Assembly: GCA_036015235.1 (NCBI GenBank)
Contig: CP107926.1
Span: 5,537,501 to 5,601,500 of the forward strand
Reading direction: 5' to 3'
Length of the DNA: 64,000 bases
Source: Streptomyces sp. NBC_00433
GTDB lineage: Bacteria > Actinomycetota > Actinomycetes > Streptomycetales > Streptomycetaceae
Positions within the stretch are counted from its first letter, which is position 1. Each line of letters begins with the position of its first letter. A model generated the notes under the pieces. The model was not told the DNA's origin and made no database searches. It saw only the letters and a program-made list of their open reading frames with translations. The translations under genes and the position numbers were made by a program. Of the stretch, positions 45,078 to 53,378 are shown in pieces.

Positions 45078-46193
45078 ATGCAGCATCGCCTGATCAGAGC
45101 AGGGTTCGCAGGCCTCGCCGCCGTCGTGCTGACCGCCGGCGTCGCCGGATGCGACTCGGGTTCGAGCGGCAAGTCCGCGGCGGGCTCGGAGGGTTCGGCG
45201 ATCTCCGCCGAGCGCTGCGCCGAGAACAAGGCCGCGGGCAGGATCACGTATCTGTCCGGCTACCAGTACCAGTCGTCGGTGTCGATCCTCGAATACGTCG
45301 CCGCCGCCGAACTCGGCTACTTCAAGGACCTCTGCCTCGACGTCGCCCTCAAGCCCGGCACCGGCGACACGGCGCAGAACACCAAGCTGCTGGCCGGCGG
45401 GAAGGCGACGGTGTCCGCCGTCGCGGAACAGGACGTCATCCAGGCCCAGGCCAACGGCATCGACATCACGGGCATCTCCTCGTACTCGAACGCGGGCCTC
45501 GACATCCTGATGACGAACAAGGACATCACCGCACTCACGCAGCTCGACGGCAAGGTGGTCGGCCACAAGGGCTACGTGCCCGCGGCCGTCGAGGCGATGC
45601 TCGTCAAGGCCGGGGTCAGGTGGGACTCGCTCACCCTGGTCAAGGAGGGATACGACCCCTCCGTCCTGCCCCGCGAGCAGGGCGGCCTCGAAGCGCTGAC
45701 CGGATTCGTCTCCAACGAGCCCAACCAGCTCAAGGCGGCCGGCAAGGACGTCACCGTGTGGCAGCCCGTCGACTACGGCATCCCCAGCTCGATCGGCGCG
45801 ATGGCCGTGAACCCGGCCTTCGCCAAGGCGCATCCGCACGCGGTCCAGGACGTCCTGCGCGCGGCGCTGCACGCCTACGACTACTGCTCGTCCGGCCAGG
45901 AGCACATCACCGAGTGCGTCGGCTACGCGGCGAAGCTGTCGGGCCCCACGTACGACAAGGCGCTGAACGCGACCATCTGGAAGACCGAGACGCGGGTCGT
46001 CAAGGACAACCCGACCCCAGGACAGCCGCTGGGCGGCATCGACCCCGCCAACGTCGCGAAACTCGTCGACATGCTCCACCAGTTCGGGATCGTGCCGGCC
46101 GGCGTGACCGCCGCCAAGGCCGAGGGGTGGTTCGACACCTCGTTCGCCAGCAGTGTCCACGCCGCCGGCAAGCTCGTCTGGCCTGCCCCGTAG
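45078..46193 (+). CDS. NMT1/THI5-like solute-binding lipoprotein (371 aa)
   Basis: ATG at 45078 with GGAG upstream starts a lipoprotein signal ending VAGC (Cys about 24), so it is anchored outside the membrane. The NMT1/THI5-like periplasmic-binding fold follows: ITYLSGYQYQSSVSILEYVA, ELGYFKDLCLDVALK, ALTQLDGKVVGHKGYVPAA and GYDPSVLPREQGGLEAL. The clade includes proteins that bind pyrimidines and thiamine precursors, and the RutA-like enzyme next to it supports a nitrogen heterocycle as cargo. The ligand is inferred. Confidence 0.9.
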   Translation: MQHRLIRAGFAGLAAVVLTAGVAGCDSGSSGKSAAGSEGSAISAERCAENKAAGRITYLSGYQYQSSVSILEYVAAAELGYFKDLCLDVALKPGTGDTAQNTKLLAGGKATVSAVAEQDVIQAQANGIDITGISSYSNAGLDILMTNKDITALTQLDGKVVGHKGYVPAAVEAMLVKAGVRWDSLTLVKEGYDPSVLPREQGGLEALTGFVSNEPNQLKAAGKDVTVWQPVDYGIPSSIGAMAVNPAFAKAHPHAVQDVLRAALHAYDYCSSGQEHITECVGYAAKLSGPTYDKALNATIWKTETRVVKDNPTPGQPLGGIDPANVAKLVDMLHQFGIVPAGVTAAKAEGWFDTSFASSVHAAGKLVWPAP

Positions 46194-46256
46194 CCGTGCC
46201 GGCGCGGGGCGGCCGCGCCGAGCCGGTGCCCGGAATCCCACGGAAAGGCCCACAAC

Positions 46257-47318
46257 GTGTCAGCGAAAGAGTACGGAATCTTCCTGCCCGTCGGGAACGG
46301 CGGATGGATGGTGTCCACGACGGCGCCGCACCCCGAGGCGAGTTACGCGTGGAACAAGCGCGCGGCCCTGCGCGCGGAGAGCATCGGCCTCGACTTCATC
46401 ATGTCGATGGCGAAGTGGCGGGGCTTCGGCGGGACCACCGACCACTGGGGGCGCTCGCTGGAGTCGATGACGCTGATGTCGGCGCTCGCCGAGGCCACCA
46501 CCCGGGTCAAGATCTGGGCCACCCTGCACGCGAACGTGCACAACCCCGCCATCGCGGCGAAGATGCTCACCACCCTCCAGGACGTCTCCGGCGGCCGGGC
46601 CGGCCTGAACATCGTCAACGGCTCCTATGCGGAGGAGTTCGAGCAGTTCGGCCTCTGGGACGCCGAGTTGAGCCACCAGGACCGCTACCGGATGACGGAG
46701 CTGTGGACGGAGGCGGTCCGCCGGCTGTGGACCGAACCCTCGGTCACGATGCGCACGCCCTACTTCGACCTCGTCGACTGCGAGTCCCGCCCGCATCCGG
46801 CGAGCCGCCCGACCATCATCAGCGCGGGCAAGTCCGAGGACGCGCGCCGCTTCCAGGCCCGGCACGCCGACGGTGCCTTCCTCGCCGCCGAGAGCCTCGA
46901 CGAGATGCGGGCGCTCTCGGCGGACGTCCACGCGAGGGCGAAGGCGCACGACCGCGTCTGCAAGACCTATTCGATGCTCACCGTGGTCCAGGACGAGACC
47001 GACGCGCTGGCCGCGGAGAAGGTGAGGGAGTGGGGCGCGGGACTCGACCGCGAGGCGCTCGCCGACATGCGCCGGGCCTGGGGCGTGCCCGAGGACCAGG
47101 CCCGCGCGTGGGCCGAGGGCGCCGAGGGCGAGGCGGCGTTCCAGACCGCGTACGTGGCCGGTTCGGCCGCGACGGTCACCGAGCACATCGGGTACATCGT
47201 GCGCGAGGCCGATCTGGACGGACTCATGCTGATCTTCCCGGAGTACGACGAGGACATGCTGCTGTTCGGCCGGACCGTCCTGCCCGCGCTGCGCGCCCGC
47301 GACGAGGCGGCGGTCTGA
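46257..47318 (+). CDS. RutA-like flavin-dependent monooxygenase (353 aa)
   Basis: Luciferase-like (LLM) TIM-barrel. Signature stretches IFLPVGNGGWMVSTTAP, FIMSMAKWRGFGG, SLESMTLMSALAEATTRVKI and QDVSGGRAGLNIVNGSY match the RutA/pyrimidine-oxygenase branch closely. RutA inserts oxygen into uracil or thymine using reduced FMN. RutB-G partners are not seen, so the substrate may be another heterocycle. GTG at 46257 is 63 bp after the binding-protein stop, so it belongs to the transporter operon. No flavin reductase gene is visible. Confidence 0.9.
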   Translation: MSAKEYGIFLPVGNGGWMVSTTAPHPEASYAWNKRAALRAESIGLDFIMSMAKWRGFGGTTDHWGRSLESMTLMSALAEATTRVKIWATLHANVHNPAIAAKMLTTLQDVSGGRAGLNIVNGSYAEEFEQFGLWDAELSHQDRYRMTELWTEAVRRLWTEPSVTMRTPYFDLVDCESRPHPASRPTIISAGKSEDARRFQARHADGAFLAAESLDEMRALSADVHARAKAHDRVCKTYSMLTVVQDETDALAAEKVREWGAGLDREALADMRRAWGVPEDQARAWAEGAEGEAAFQTAYVAGSAATVTEHIGYIVREADLDGLMLIFPEYDEDMLLFGRTVLPALRARDEAAV

Positions 47319-47539
47319 TGACCGACCTGTGCGCGGCGCTCGGCCGTCCGACGACGGGCCAGTCCGTCGGATGGCGTCCTGGGCGGCGGCGTGGACGACG
47401 TCGCGCTGCACGTCGACCACGACGGGTGCGGGCCTGCTGTCCGGCCGTACGAGGCGGGCGAGTTGTCCGGGGAGCCGGCCGTGCCCGCAGCCGCACCGGC
47501 GCCCGGTAGTGTGCTGGGGCATGGGAAGTGGGGGGACAA

Positions 47540-49021
47540 ATGACGGAACGCCCGGGTGTCGGACGATTATGGGGTGGCAGCCCGCCGCCGCGCTCCGACG
47601 TCACGTACGACGCCGTCGTCGTCGTACCGGGGCTCATGGGGAGTGAGCTGCGCGACGCCGAGGACGGCCGGTTGTTGTGGGGCATCAGCCCACGCCTGCT
47701 GGAGCAGATGTGGCAGAACCCCCTGACGCTCCAGGATCTGCACCTCACGCCCCGGGAGCGCGCCGGGTCCTACGGGCGTGTGCGCGCGACAGCACTGCTC
47801 AGGGTGCCGTCCTGGGCGCCGATCTTCCAGGGCTTCGAGCCCTACGCCGCCCTGTGCCGGACGGTGGGGGACGCGGTGGCTGATCCACGTGCCCTCCTCG
47901 CGTTTCCCTACGACTGGCGCCTTCCGGTGGAGTACAACGGGGGGCTGCTCGCGCAGGCGGCCCGTCGCCATCTGGAGGCCTGGACCGCCGCGGCCGCGTC
48001 CGAACCGGCCCTGCGCAGGCTGTGGGACCGGCCTCCACGGCTGGTCTTCGTGGCGCACTCCATGGGCGGGCTGGTCACCTTGGCGGCCCTGGAACGGCAC
48101 CGCGACCTCCTGCCGGACACGCGTACGGTCATCACCCTCGGCACACCCTTCCTGGGCTCGGCCAAGGCCGCCGTGGTGCTGAACGGCGACCGGGGCAGCC
48201 GGATCCCGCGGCGGGTCGTGCGGCGTCTGCAAGCCCTGGCCGCGACGCTTCCGGGGGTGCACGAACTTCTGCCGGACTTCCGCTGTGTCGACCGGGGGCT
48301 GGAGGCCGGCCGCCTGGACCCGCCGACGGTGGAGGCCATCGGTGGCGACAGGGAACTCGCGTCCGCCGTGCAGGCACGCCAGACAAGGATGCGCTCGCCC
48401 GGCGCCGCGGCGCTGCCCGACCACCGCGCGGTCGTCGGGGTGGGGCAGGAGACCGTGCAGGGCATCCGCGTCGACGGGGCGGTGGTCACGCCCCGGTTCG
48501 AGGCGTTCCTCACCCACTCCGACGGGCACCTGCGGCGGGACGCCCACGGTGTCCCCGAACGCCGTGACCGGCAAGGCGACGGCACCGTCTACCGGGATGC
48601 GGCACACCGTGGCGCGGCCGGCCCCGTCTACCTGCCCGTGCAGCACGGAGCCCTCGCGGGGAACGAGACGGTGCTCAGGTACGTCCACGCCGTTCTCACC
48701 GAGTACGACGACCGCGTCGGCCCGCCGATGGGGTCCGGCGAGTTGGGCGTGGTGGTACCTGACGAAGGCGTCACCGCCGGGGACCCGTGGGAGGTACGGG
48801 TCACCGGCCGGACCGAGGCCGCGGGTGCGAGCTGCGTCCTCACGGACGCGGACACCGGGCGCCAGGTCGCGAGGGGCCGGCTGAGTGCCCGTGACGACGG
48901 ACTGCGCGCAACCCTTGCCGCGCCCGCTCCGGGGCTGTTCCGGGTGTCCGTCACAGCCGGCGGGGTCGCGCCGGTGACGCAGCTGGTCATGGCTCACGGC
49001 CCCGGGGAAGCCGCGGGCTGA
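47540..49021 (+). CDS. LCAT-like lipase with C-terminal beta domain (493 aa)
   Basis: An alpha/beta hydrolase of the lecithin:cholesterol-acyltransferase group. PGLMGSELRD (about 30-39, oxyanion), YDWRLP, the nucleophile elbow VAHSMGGLV (Ser174), LGTPFLGS, an Asp in QGDGTVYRD and a His in QHGALAGN complete the triad. A beta-sandwich-like tail (from about 400) may bind a partner. No signal peptide, so it acts in the cytosol or at the inner leaflet. ATG at 47540 follows GGGGGG; an in-frame GTG at 47528 is possible. It ends 11 bases before the caspase/STAND gene. Such lipases are plausible membrane-killing effectors; this is inferred from the pairing. Confidence 0.88.
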   Translation: MTERPGVGRLWGGSPPPRSDVTYDAVVVVPGLMGSELRDAEDGRLLWGISPRLLEQMWQNPLTLQDLHLTPRERAGSYGRVRATALLRVPSWAPIFQGFEPYAALCRTVGDAVADPRALLAFPYDWRLPVEYNGGLLAQAARRHLEAWTAAAASEPALRRLWDRPPRLVFVAHSMGGLVTLAALERHRDLLPDTRTVITLGTPFLGSAKAAVVLNGDRGSRIPRRVVRRLQALAATLPGVHELLPDFRCVDRGLEAGRLDPPTVEAIGGDRELASAVQARQTRMRSPGAAALPDHRAVVGVGQETVQGIRVDGAVVTPRFEAFLTHSDGHLRRDAHGVPERRDRQGDGTVYRDAAHRGAAGPVYLPVQHGALAGNETVLRYVHAVLTEYDDRVGPPMGSGELGVVVPDEGVTAGDPWEVRVTGRTEAAGASCVLTDADTGRQVARGRLSARDDGLRATLAAPAPGLFRVSVTAGGVAPVTQLVMAHGPGEAAG

Positions 49022-49031
49022 GGTACTGAAC

Positions 49032-52000
49032 GTGGCTCTTGACGAATTACCCCGGTTCGGGCTGGAATTCTTCCCCGTCGACATCGGCGGCTACCGGCAC
49101 CATGACGATCTCGACACCGCCGCCGAAGTCAGATCCGTGGCGGAGGCGCTCGCCTCCTTCGGGCCTGAGACCGCTCCGTGGGAGGTTCCGGAGACCGAAC
49201 GGGACGCCGGGGCGGTGGAGGACCGCCTGAGTCGCTGGGCACACCCGGCACGTCCCTCCGACACCTTCCTGTACTGGGCCGGCCACGGCGAGAGCAACGA
49301 CGACCGCGCGCTGCTCGCCCACGCGGCCAGCCCGCGCCCGCTCCTGCACAGCGGTGTCGCGCCCGAGCAGATCCTGGCCTATCTCACGGCACGCCAGGCC
49401 CACATCGACAGCCGAGACCACTGGGCGATCGTCGTCATCGACGCCTGCCGCTCCGACCGCTTCGTGGAACTGCTCAGCGCCGCGGCCCATTTGGCCGCGG
49501 ACCGGCCGCACAACTTCCTGCTCGTGTCCACCTCCCACCGGTCCACCGCCGACCTCGGCTCGTTCAGCCGTGCCCTGGACGCCGTCCTCAACCGGACCTT
49601 CGCGGCCGACAGCGCCATCGACCTGCGCGATCTCGCGACGGAACTCGGCCGCAACCTCCGCGACTGCCCGGTGGTGCCCCACGTGTCGACCGGGCGGGCG
49701 ATGCTGCGCCGCACCGTGCCCGCGGCGGCCGGGGCGATCACCACGACCCTGGACCTCCTCGCCGAGATCCAGGCCGTCATCGACCAGCTGCCGGCCGACG
49801 AGCAGCGGCACTTCATTCCCAAGGCGGCGGGCGCCGACCTGGGCGAGCAGTCATGGCACTTCGAGGGCCGCGAGAACGAGCGGGACGCGATCCTGGACTG
49901 GCTGAACACCGCCGATCGGGGCCTGCTCACCGTCACCGGTGCGGCCGGCGCGGGGAAGTCGGCACTGCTGGGGCACGTACTCCTGCTGTCCAGGCCCCGA
50001 CTACGTGAACTGCTGCTGCGCGGCGGCCACCTGAGTCCGCTTCCCCCCGGCGCGCGCTGCCCGGACGACCCCTTCGACGCGGTGCTCCACCTCTCCGGCG
50101 CCACGGCGCAGCAGGCCGTCGCCCGCCTTGCCGAGGCCGCCGGATGCGGCAGCCCGCCGAGCGAACTCTCCGTCAGCGAGCGGATCGACTGGCTCGTGGA
50201 CAGCGTGTCCCGCCGGACCACCCCCTTCACGATGCTGCTCGACGCACTCGACGAAGCCGCCGACCCGCTGCTGCTGGCGGACAGGCTGATCCGTCCGCTC
50301 ACGGCCCTGCCCCGGGTCCGCGCGATCGTCGGTACGCGCGGGTCCACCCTGGAGGGCCCCGACCTTCCCGCTCCCACCGACCGGAACATCCTCGACGCGC
50401 TGTCGCCGCCCGCCGTGAAGGACCGGGGGACGGTCACGCGGCTGGTGGTCGCCCGCGACCCCCACGCCATGTCCCGCTACATCCGCCGCAGGCTGACGCA
50501 TGCCGTGCAGCGGAACGTCGTGTTCCTCCATCCCTCGCAGATCGAACGAGCGGCCATCGACCTCGGGCACAGCGGGCAGGAATTCCTGCACGCCCGCCTG
50601 GCGGTGCACGAGATCCTCCACGATCCGGCGCAGGCGGACGCTCTCGGGTTCCTGCAGACGAGCACCCACCGCGACCTGTTCGCGCGTGCCGTCGACCGGC
50701 TCACGAACCGCTCGACCGCCTTCGGTCCGCTGCTCCGGGCGCTCGCCTTCTCACAAGGCCGCGGCCTGCCCATCCGCGACGGGGTCTGGGCGACCGCGGC
50801 AAGCGCGCTGAGCCCCGGGGCGGCACCCGTCTCCGACGCGTCCATCCACGCGCTCACCGCTGCCGCGGCGCCCTACCTGGTCCTGGACACGGAGGCGGGG
50901 CAGACGGTCTACCGTCTCGCGCACCGCACCTTCACCGAGTTCTTCGCCACGGAATCAGCCGATGTCCGCGACGTGCACAAGGCCGTCGCCGAGGCGCTCA
51001 CCGAGCGCGCGGACGGGGAACCCGTCGGCATGGTGCTCAATCCCTATCTCGTCGATCACCTCGCGGCGCACATCGCCTTGGCCGGCCAGGACGCGTGGGA
51101 GCACGTGGCACGCCACCCGCGTGTGCTGGACCGCGTCGACATCGTCTCGCTGGTGGCCGAATTCATGATGCGCGCCTTCGGGCGGATCGAAGTCCCCCCG
51201 GCTGTCGCGGGGGCGATCGCCACCCAGCACAATGCCGCCACCGCGCGGGCCGACGACCGGACCGGACTGCGGGAACTGGGAACGGCACGCACGTCGGGCG
51301 CTTTTCACGCGCCTGCTGCCCGTCATGGCGATGCCGAGGCCACGTGGGGTGTGCGGTGGGCGCATCTCGCCCCGCAGCCCCTCCATCTCACCCTGCACGG
51401 CCATGAGGGCGGAGTGTGGGCGATCGCGCCGTTCGACTCGCCGAACGGGCGGCTGCTGCTCGCCACGGCGGCCGACGACTTCACCGTTCGCGTCTGGGAC
51501 CCCCTCACCGGGCAGGCGATCGGACGGCCGATGGTCCACCACGCCCTGGTGGGGACGGTGGTGCCGTTCACCGCGGTGGACGGCCGGCCGCTGCTCGCCA
51601 CGGCCGGCGAAGCCGAGGTGGTGGAGATATGGGATCCCCTCACCGGCCGACGCACCGCGGAACATGCGACGGGCCACAGTGGTTTCGTGACCTCCATGGC
51701 CGCCTTCACCACGGCGGAGGGCCGCTGCCTGCTCGTGACAGGGGGCGACGACCGGACCGTCCGTGTCCGGGACCCGCTCACCGGAGAGGCCGTCGGGGAT
51801 CCGCTCACCGGCCACGGGGCCGGCGTGCTGTCGATGGCGGTGTTCACCTCTCCGGACGGCAGGCCGCTGCTCGCCACCGGCAGCAGCGACGGCGAAGTCA
51901 GACTGTGGGACGTGCTGGAGGGCGCACAGATCGGGAAGCCGCTGACCGGCCACGGGCACCGGGTCTGGGCGGTGGCCGCGTTCCGCGGCCCGGACGGTCT

Positions 52001-53306
52001 GTTCCTGATCGCCAGCGGGAGCCAGGACCACACCGTGCGGATCTGGGACCCGCTCACCGGAGAGGCCGTCGGGGATCCGCTCACCGGCCATGGGGCCGGC
52101 GTGCTGTCGCTGGCGGTGTTCACCGCGTCGGACGGCAGCGCCCTGCTGGCAACCGGCGGCAGCAACGGCCAGGTCCATGTCGGGCCTCCGGTCGGCGGCC
52201 GGGATGCCGGCTGGCCGTTGACCGGCCGGCTGGGAACGACGGGCGCGATGGCCGCATTCACCGCCCCGGACGGCCGTCCCCTGCTGGCCACGGGCAGTGA
52301 GGACCGGACGGTCCGCGTGTGGGACCCGCAGGTCGGCGAGCCGGTCCGGGAGGCGACCGCGGGCAAGGCGACCAACGTCCTGTCCATGCTCGCCTTCACC
52401 GGGCAGGACGGCCGCTCCCTGCTGGTCACCGGGGAGAACGCCGGGGATGTGCGGATACGGGACCCGAGGACGGGCCACACCGCGGGTGAGGCCCTGACCG
52501 TCATATCCGGCTCGGCCGGGGCGATGGCGGCGTTCACCGATCCCGGCGGCCGGCCCTTGCTCGCGATCGCTGTGACCGGCCGTACGGTGGAGGTGCGCGA
52601 CGCGCTCAGCGGGCAGGCCGTCGGCCGGCCCTTGAACACGGACGGTCCTCAGGTGATATCACTGGCGGCGTGTACAGCCCCCAGCGGCCGCCCGCTGCTC
52701 GCGGCCGGGACGAGCAGCGGCGAGGTGCGGGTGTGGGACGCCCTCACCGGTCTTGCCGTCGGACAGCCGCTGACCGGCCATCACGACTGGGTCCGGGCGA
52801 TGATCACGCTGACCGCCCCCGACGGTCGGAGGCTGCTGGCCACCACCGGCAACGACGCCACTGTGCGCGTCTGGGACCTCAAGACAGGTCAGGCCGTCGG
52901 GCCTGCGATGGCCGGCCACAGCGCGTGGGTCCGGGCCGTCGTCTCCTTCGCCGGACCTGACGGCCGGCTTCTCCTGGCCACCGCGGGAAACGACAGCACC
53001 GTGCGGATCTGGGACCCGCTGGCCGCCCGAGCGGTCGGGCAGCCGCTGAGGGGGCACAGCGGTTCCGTGACCGCCATGGTGACTCTCGCCGGAGCGCGGG
53101 GCGGCGTCCTGCTCGCCACGGGGGGCACGGACACCACGGTGCGGGTGTGGGACCACCGATCCGCCACCTCCCGCGTCCTGCCGCTGGGCGTGACGGCCCG
53201 CGCCATGGCCGCCGTCGACGACGGTCTCGCGGTGGCCGGACCCGAGGGGCTCGTGGTGGTCCGGTGGCACGACCTCCAGGCGTTCTCGTCCACCGGCGTC
53301 CCCTGA
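49032..53306 (+). CDS. caspase/STAND ATPase/WD40 protein (1424 aa)
   Basis: Three parts. Residues 1-230 are a caspase-like (C14) protease: the catalytic pair is His85 in LYWAGHGE and Cys139 in VVIDACRS. Residues about 278-700 are a STAND/NACHT-type NTPase: Walker A VTGAAGAGKSALL (about 301-313), Walker B TMLLDALDEAA (400-410). Residues about 785-1400 are 14 WD40-like blades of the form TVRVWDPLTGEAVG, with blade 6 degenerate (VHVGPPVGG); this fits two seven-blade propellers. The propeller would sense a ligand, the NTPase assemble and the caspase cleave, as in other bacterial caspase/NLR-like defence proteins. GTG at 49032 is close behind the lipase gene. Confidence 0.93.
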   Translation: MALDELPRFGLEFFPVDIGGYRHHDDLDTAAEVRSVAEALASFGPETAPWEVPETERDAGAVEDRLSRWAHPARPSDTFLYWAGHGESNDDRALLAHAASPRPLLHSGVAPEQILAYLTARQAHIDSRDHWAIVVIDACRSDRFVELLSAAAHLAADRPHNFLLVSTSHRSTADLGSFSRALDAVLNRTFAADSAIDLRDLATELGRNLRDCPVVPHVSTGRAMLRRTVPAAAGAITTTLDLLAEIQAVIDQLPADEQRHFIPKAAGADLGEQSWHFEGRENERDAILDWLNTADRGLLTVTGAAGAGKSALLGHVLLLSRPRLRELLLRGGHLSPLPPGARCPDDPFDAVLHLSGATAQQAVARLAEAAGCGSPPSELSVSERIDWLVDSVSRRTTPFTMLLDALDEAADPLLLADRLIRPLTALPRVRAIVGTRGSTLEGPDLPAPTDRNILDALSPPAVKDRGTVTRLVVARDPHAMSRYIRRRLTHAVQRNVVFLHPSQIERAAIDLGHSGQEFLHARLAVHEILHDPAQADALGFLQTSTHRDLFARAVDRLTNRSTAFGPLLRALAFSQGRGLPIRDGVWATAASALSPGAAPVSDASIHALTAAAAPYLVLDTEAGQTVYRLAHRTFTEFFATESADVRDVHKAVAEALTERADGEPVGMVLNPYLVDHLAAHIALAGQDAWEHVARHPRVLDRVDIVSLVAEFMMRAFGRIEVPPAVAGAIATQHNAATARADDRTGLRELGTARTSGAFHAPAARHGDAEATWGVRWAHLAPQPLHLTLHGHEGGVWAIAPFDSPNGRLLLATAADDFTVRVWDPLTGQAIGRPMVHHALVGTVVPFTAVDGRPLLATAGEAEVVEIWDPLTGRRTAEHATGHSGFVTSMAAFTTAEGRCLLVTGGDDRTVRVRDPLTGEAVGDPLTGHGAGVLSMAVFTSPDGRPLLATGSSDGEVRLWDVLEGAQIGKPLTGHGHRVWAVAAFRGPDGLFLIASGSQDHTVRIWDPLTGEAVGDPLTGHGAGVLSLAVFTASDGSALLATGGSNGQVHVGPPVGGRDAGWPLTGRLGTTGAMAAFTAPDGRPLLATGSEDRTVRVWDPQVGEPVREATAGKATNVLSMLAFTGQDGRSLLVTGENAGDVRIRDPRTGHTAGEALTVISGSAGAMAAFTDPGGRPLLAIAVTGRTVEVRDALSGQAVGRPLNTDGPQVISLAACTAPSGRPLLAAGTSSGEVRVWDALTGLAVGQPLTGHHDWVRAMITLTAPDGRRLLATTGNDATVRVWDLKTGQAVGPAMAGHSAWVRAVVSFAGPDGRLLLATAGNDSTVRIWDPLAARAVGQPLRGHSGSVTAMVTLAGARGGVLLATGGTDTTVRVWDHRSATSRVLPLGVTARAMAAVDDGLAVAGPEGLVVVRWHDLQAFSSTGVP
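51771..51848 (+). repeat. WD40-coding repeat, copy A
   Basis: 78 bp encoding DPLTGEAVGDPLTGHGAGVL and the following residues. It differs from copy B at two bases only (one synonymous, one Met/Leu), 276 bp apart (exactly 92 codons, two blades). Confidence 0.85.
52047..52124 (+). repeat. WD40-coding repeat, copy B
   Basis: Second copy of the 78-bp unit. Other blades have diverged much further, so these two were duplicated or homogenised recently. Confidence 0.85.
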
Positions 53307-53378
53307 CGCGGATGACGAGGAGACGCAGGACACCGACCGGCTCACGGAGATGGTCCCACCCAGGATGCGAGGAGCACT

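Noticed and set aside
47330..47440. Minus-strand fragment reading VVVDVQRDVVHAAAQDA, like an isochorismatase-family start
   Set aside because: Short, with no upstream start or downstream catalytic Cys/Lys. It could be chance in a GC-rich frame, so I did not call a pseudogene.
44012..47509. 1165-codon plus-strand frame across the ABC/RutA operon
   Set aside because: Arg/Pro/Gly-rich and crosses four genes with clear motifs in other frames.
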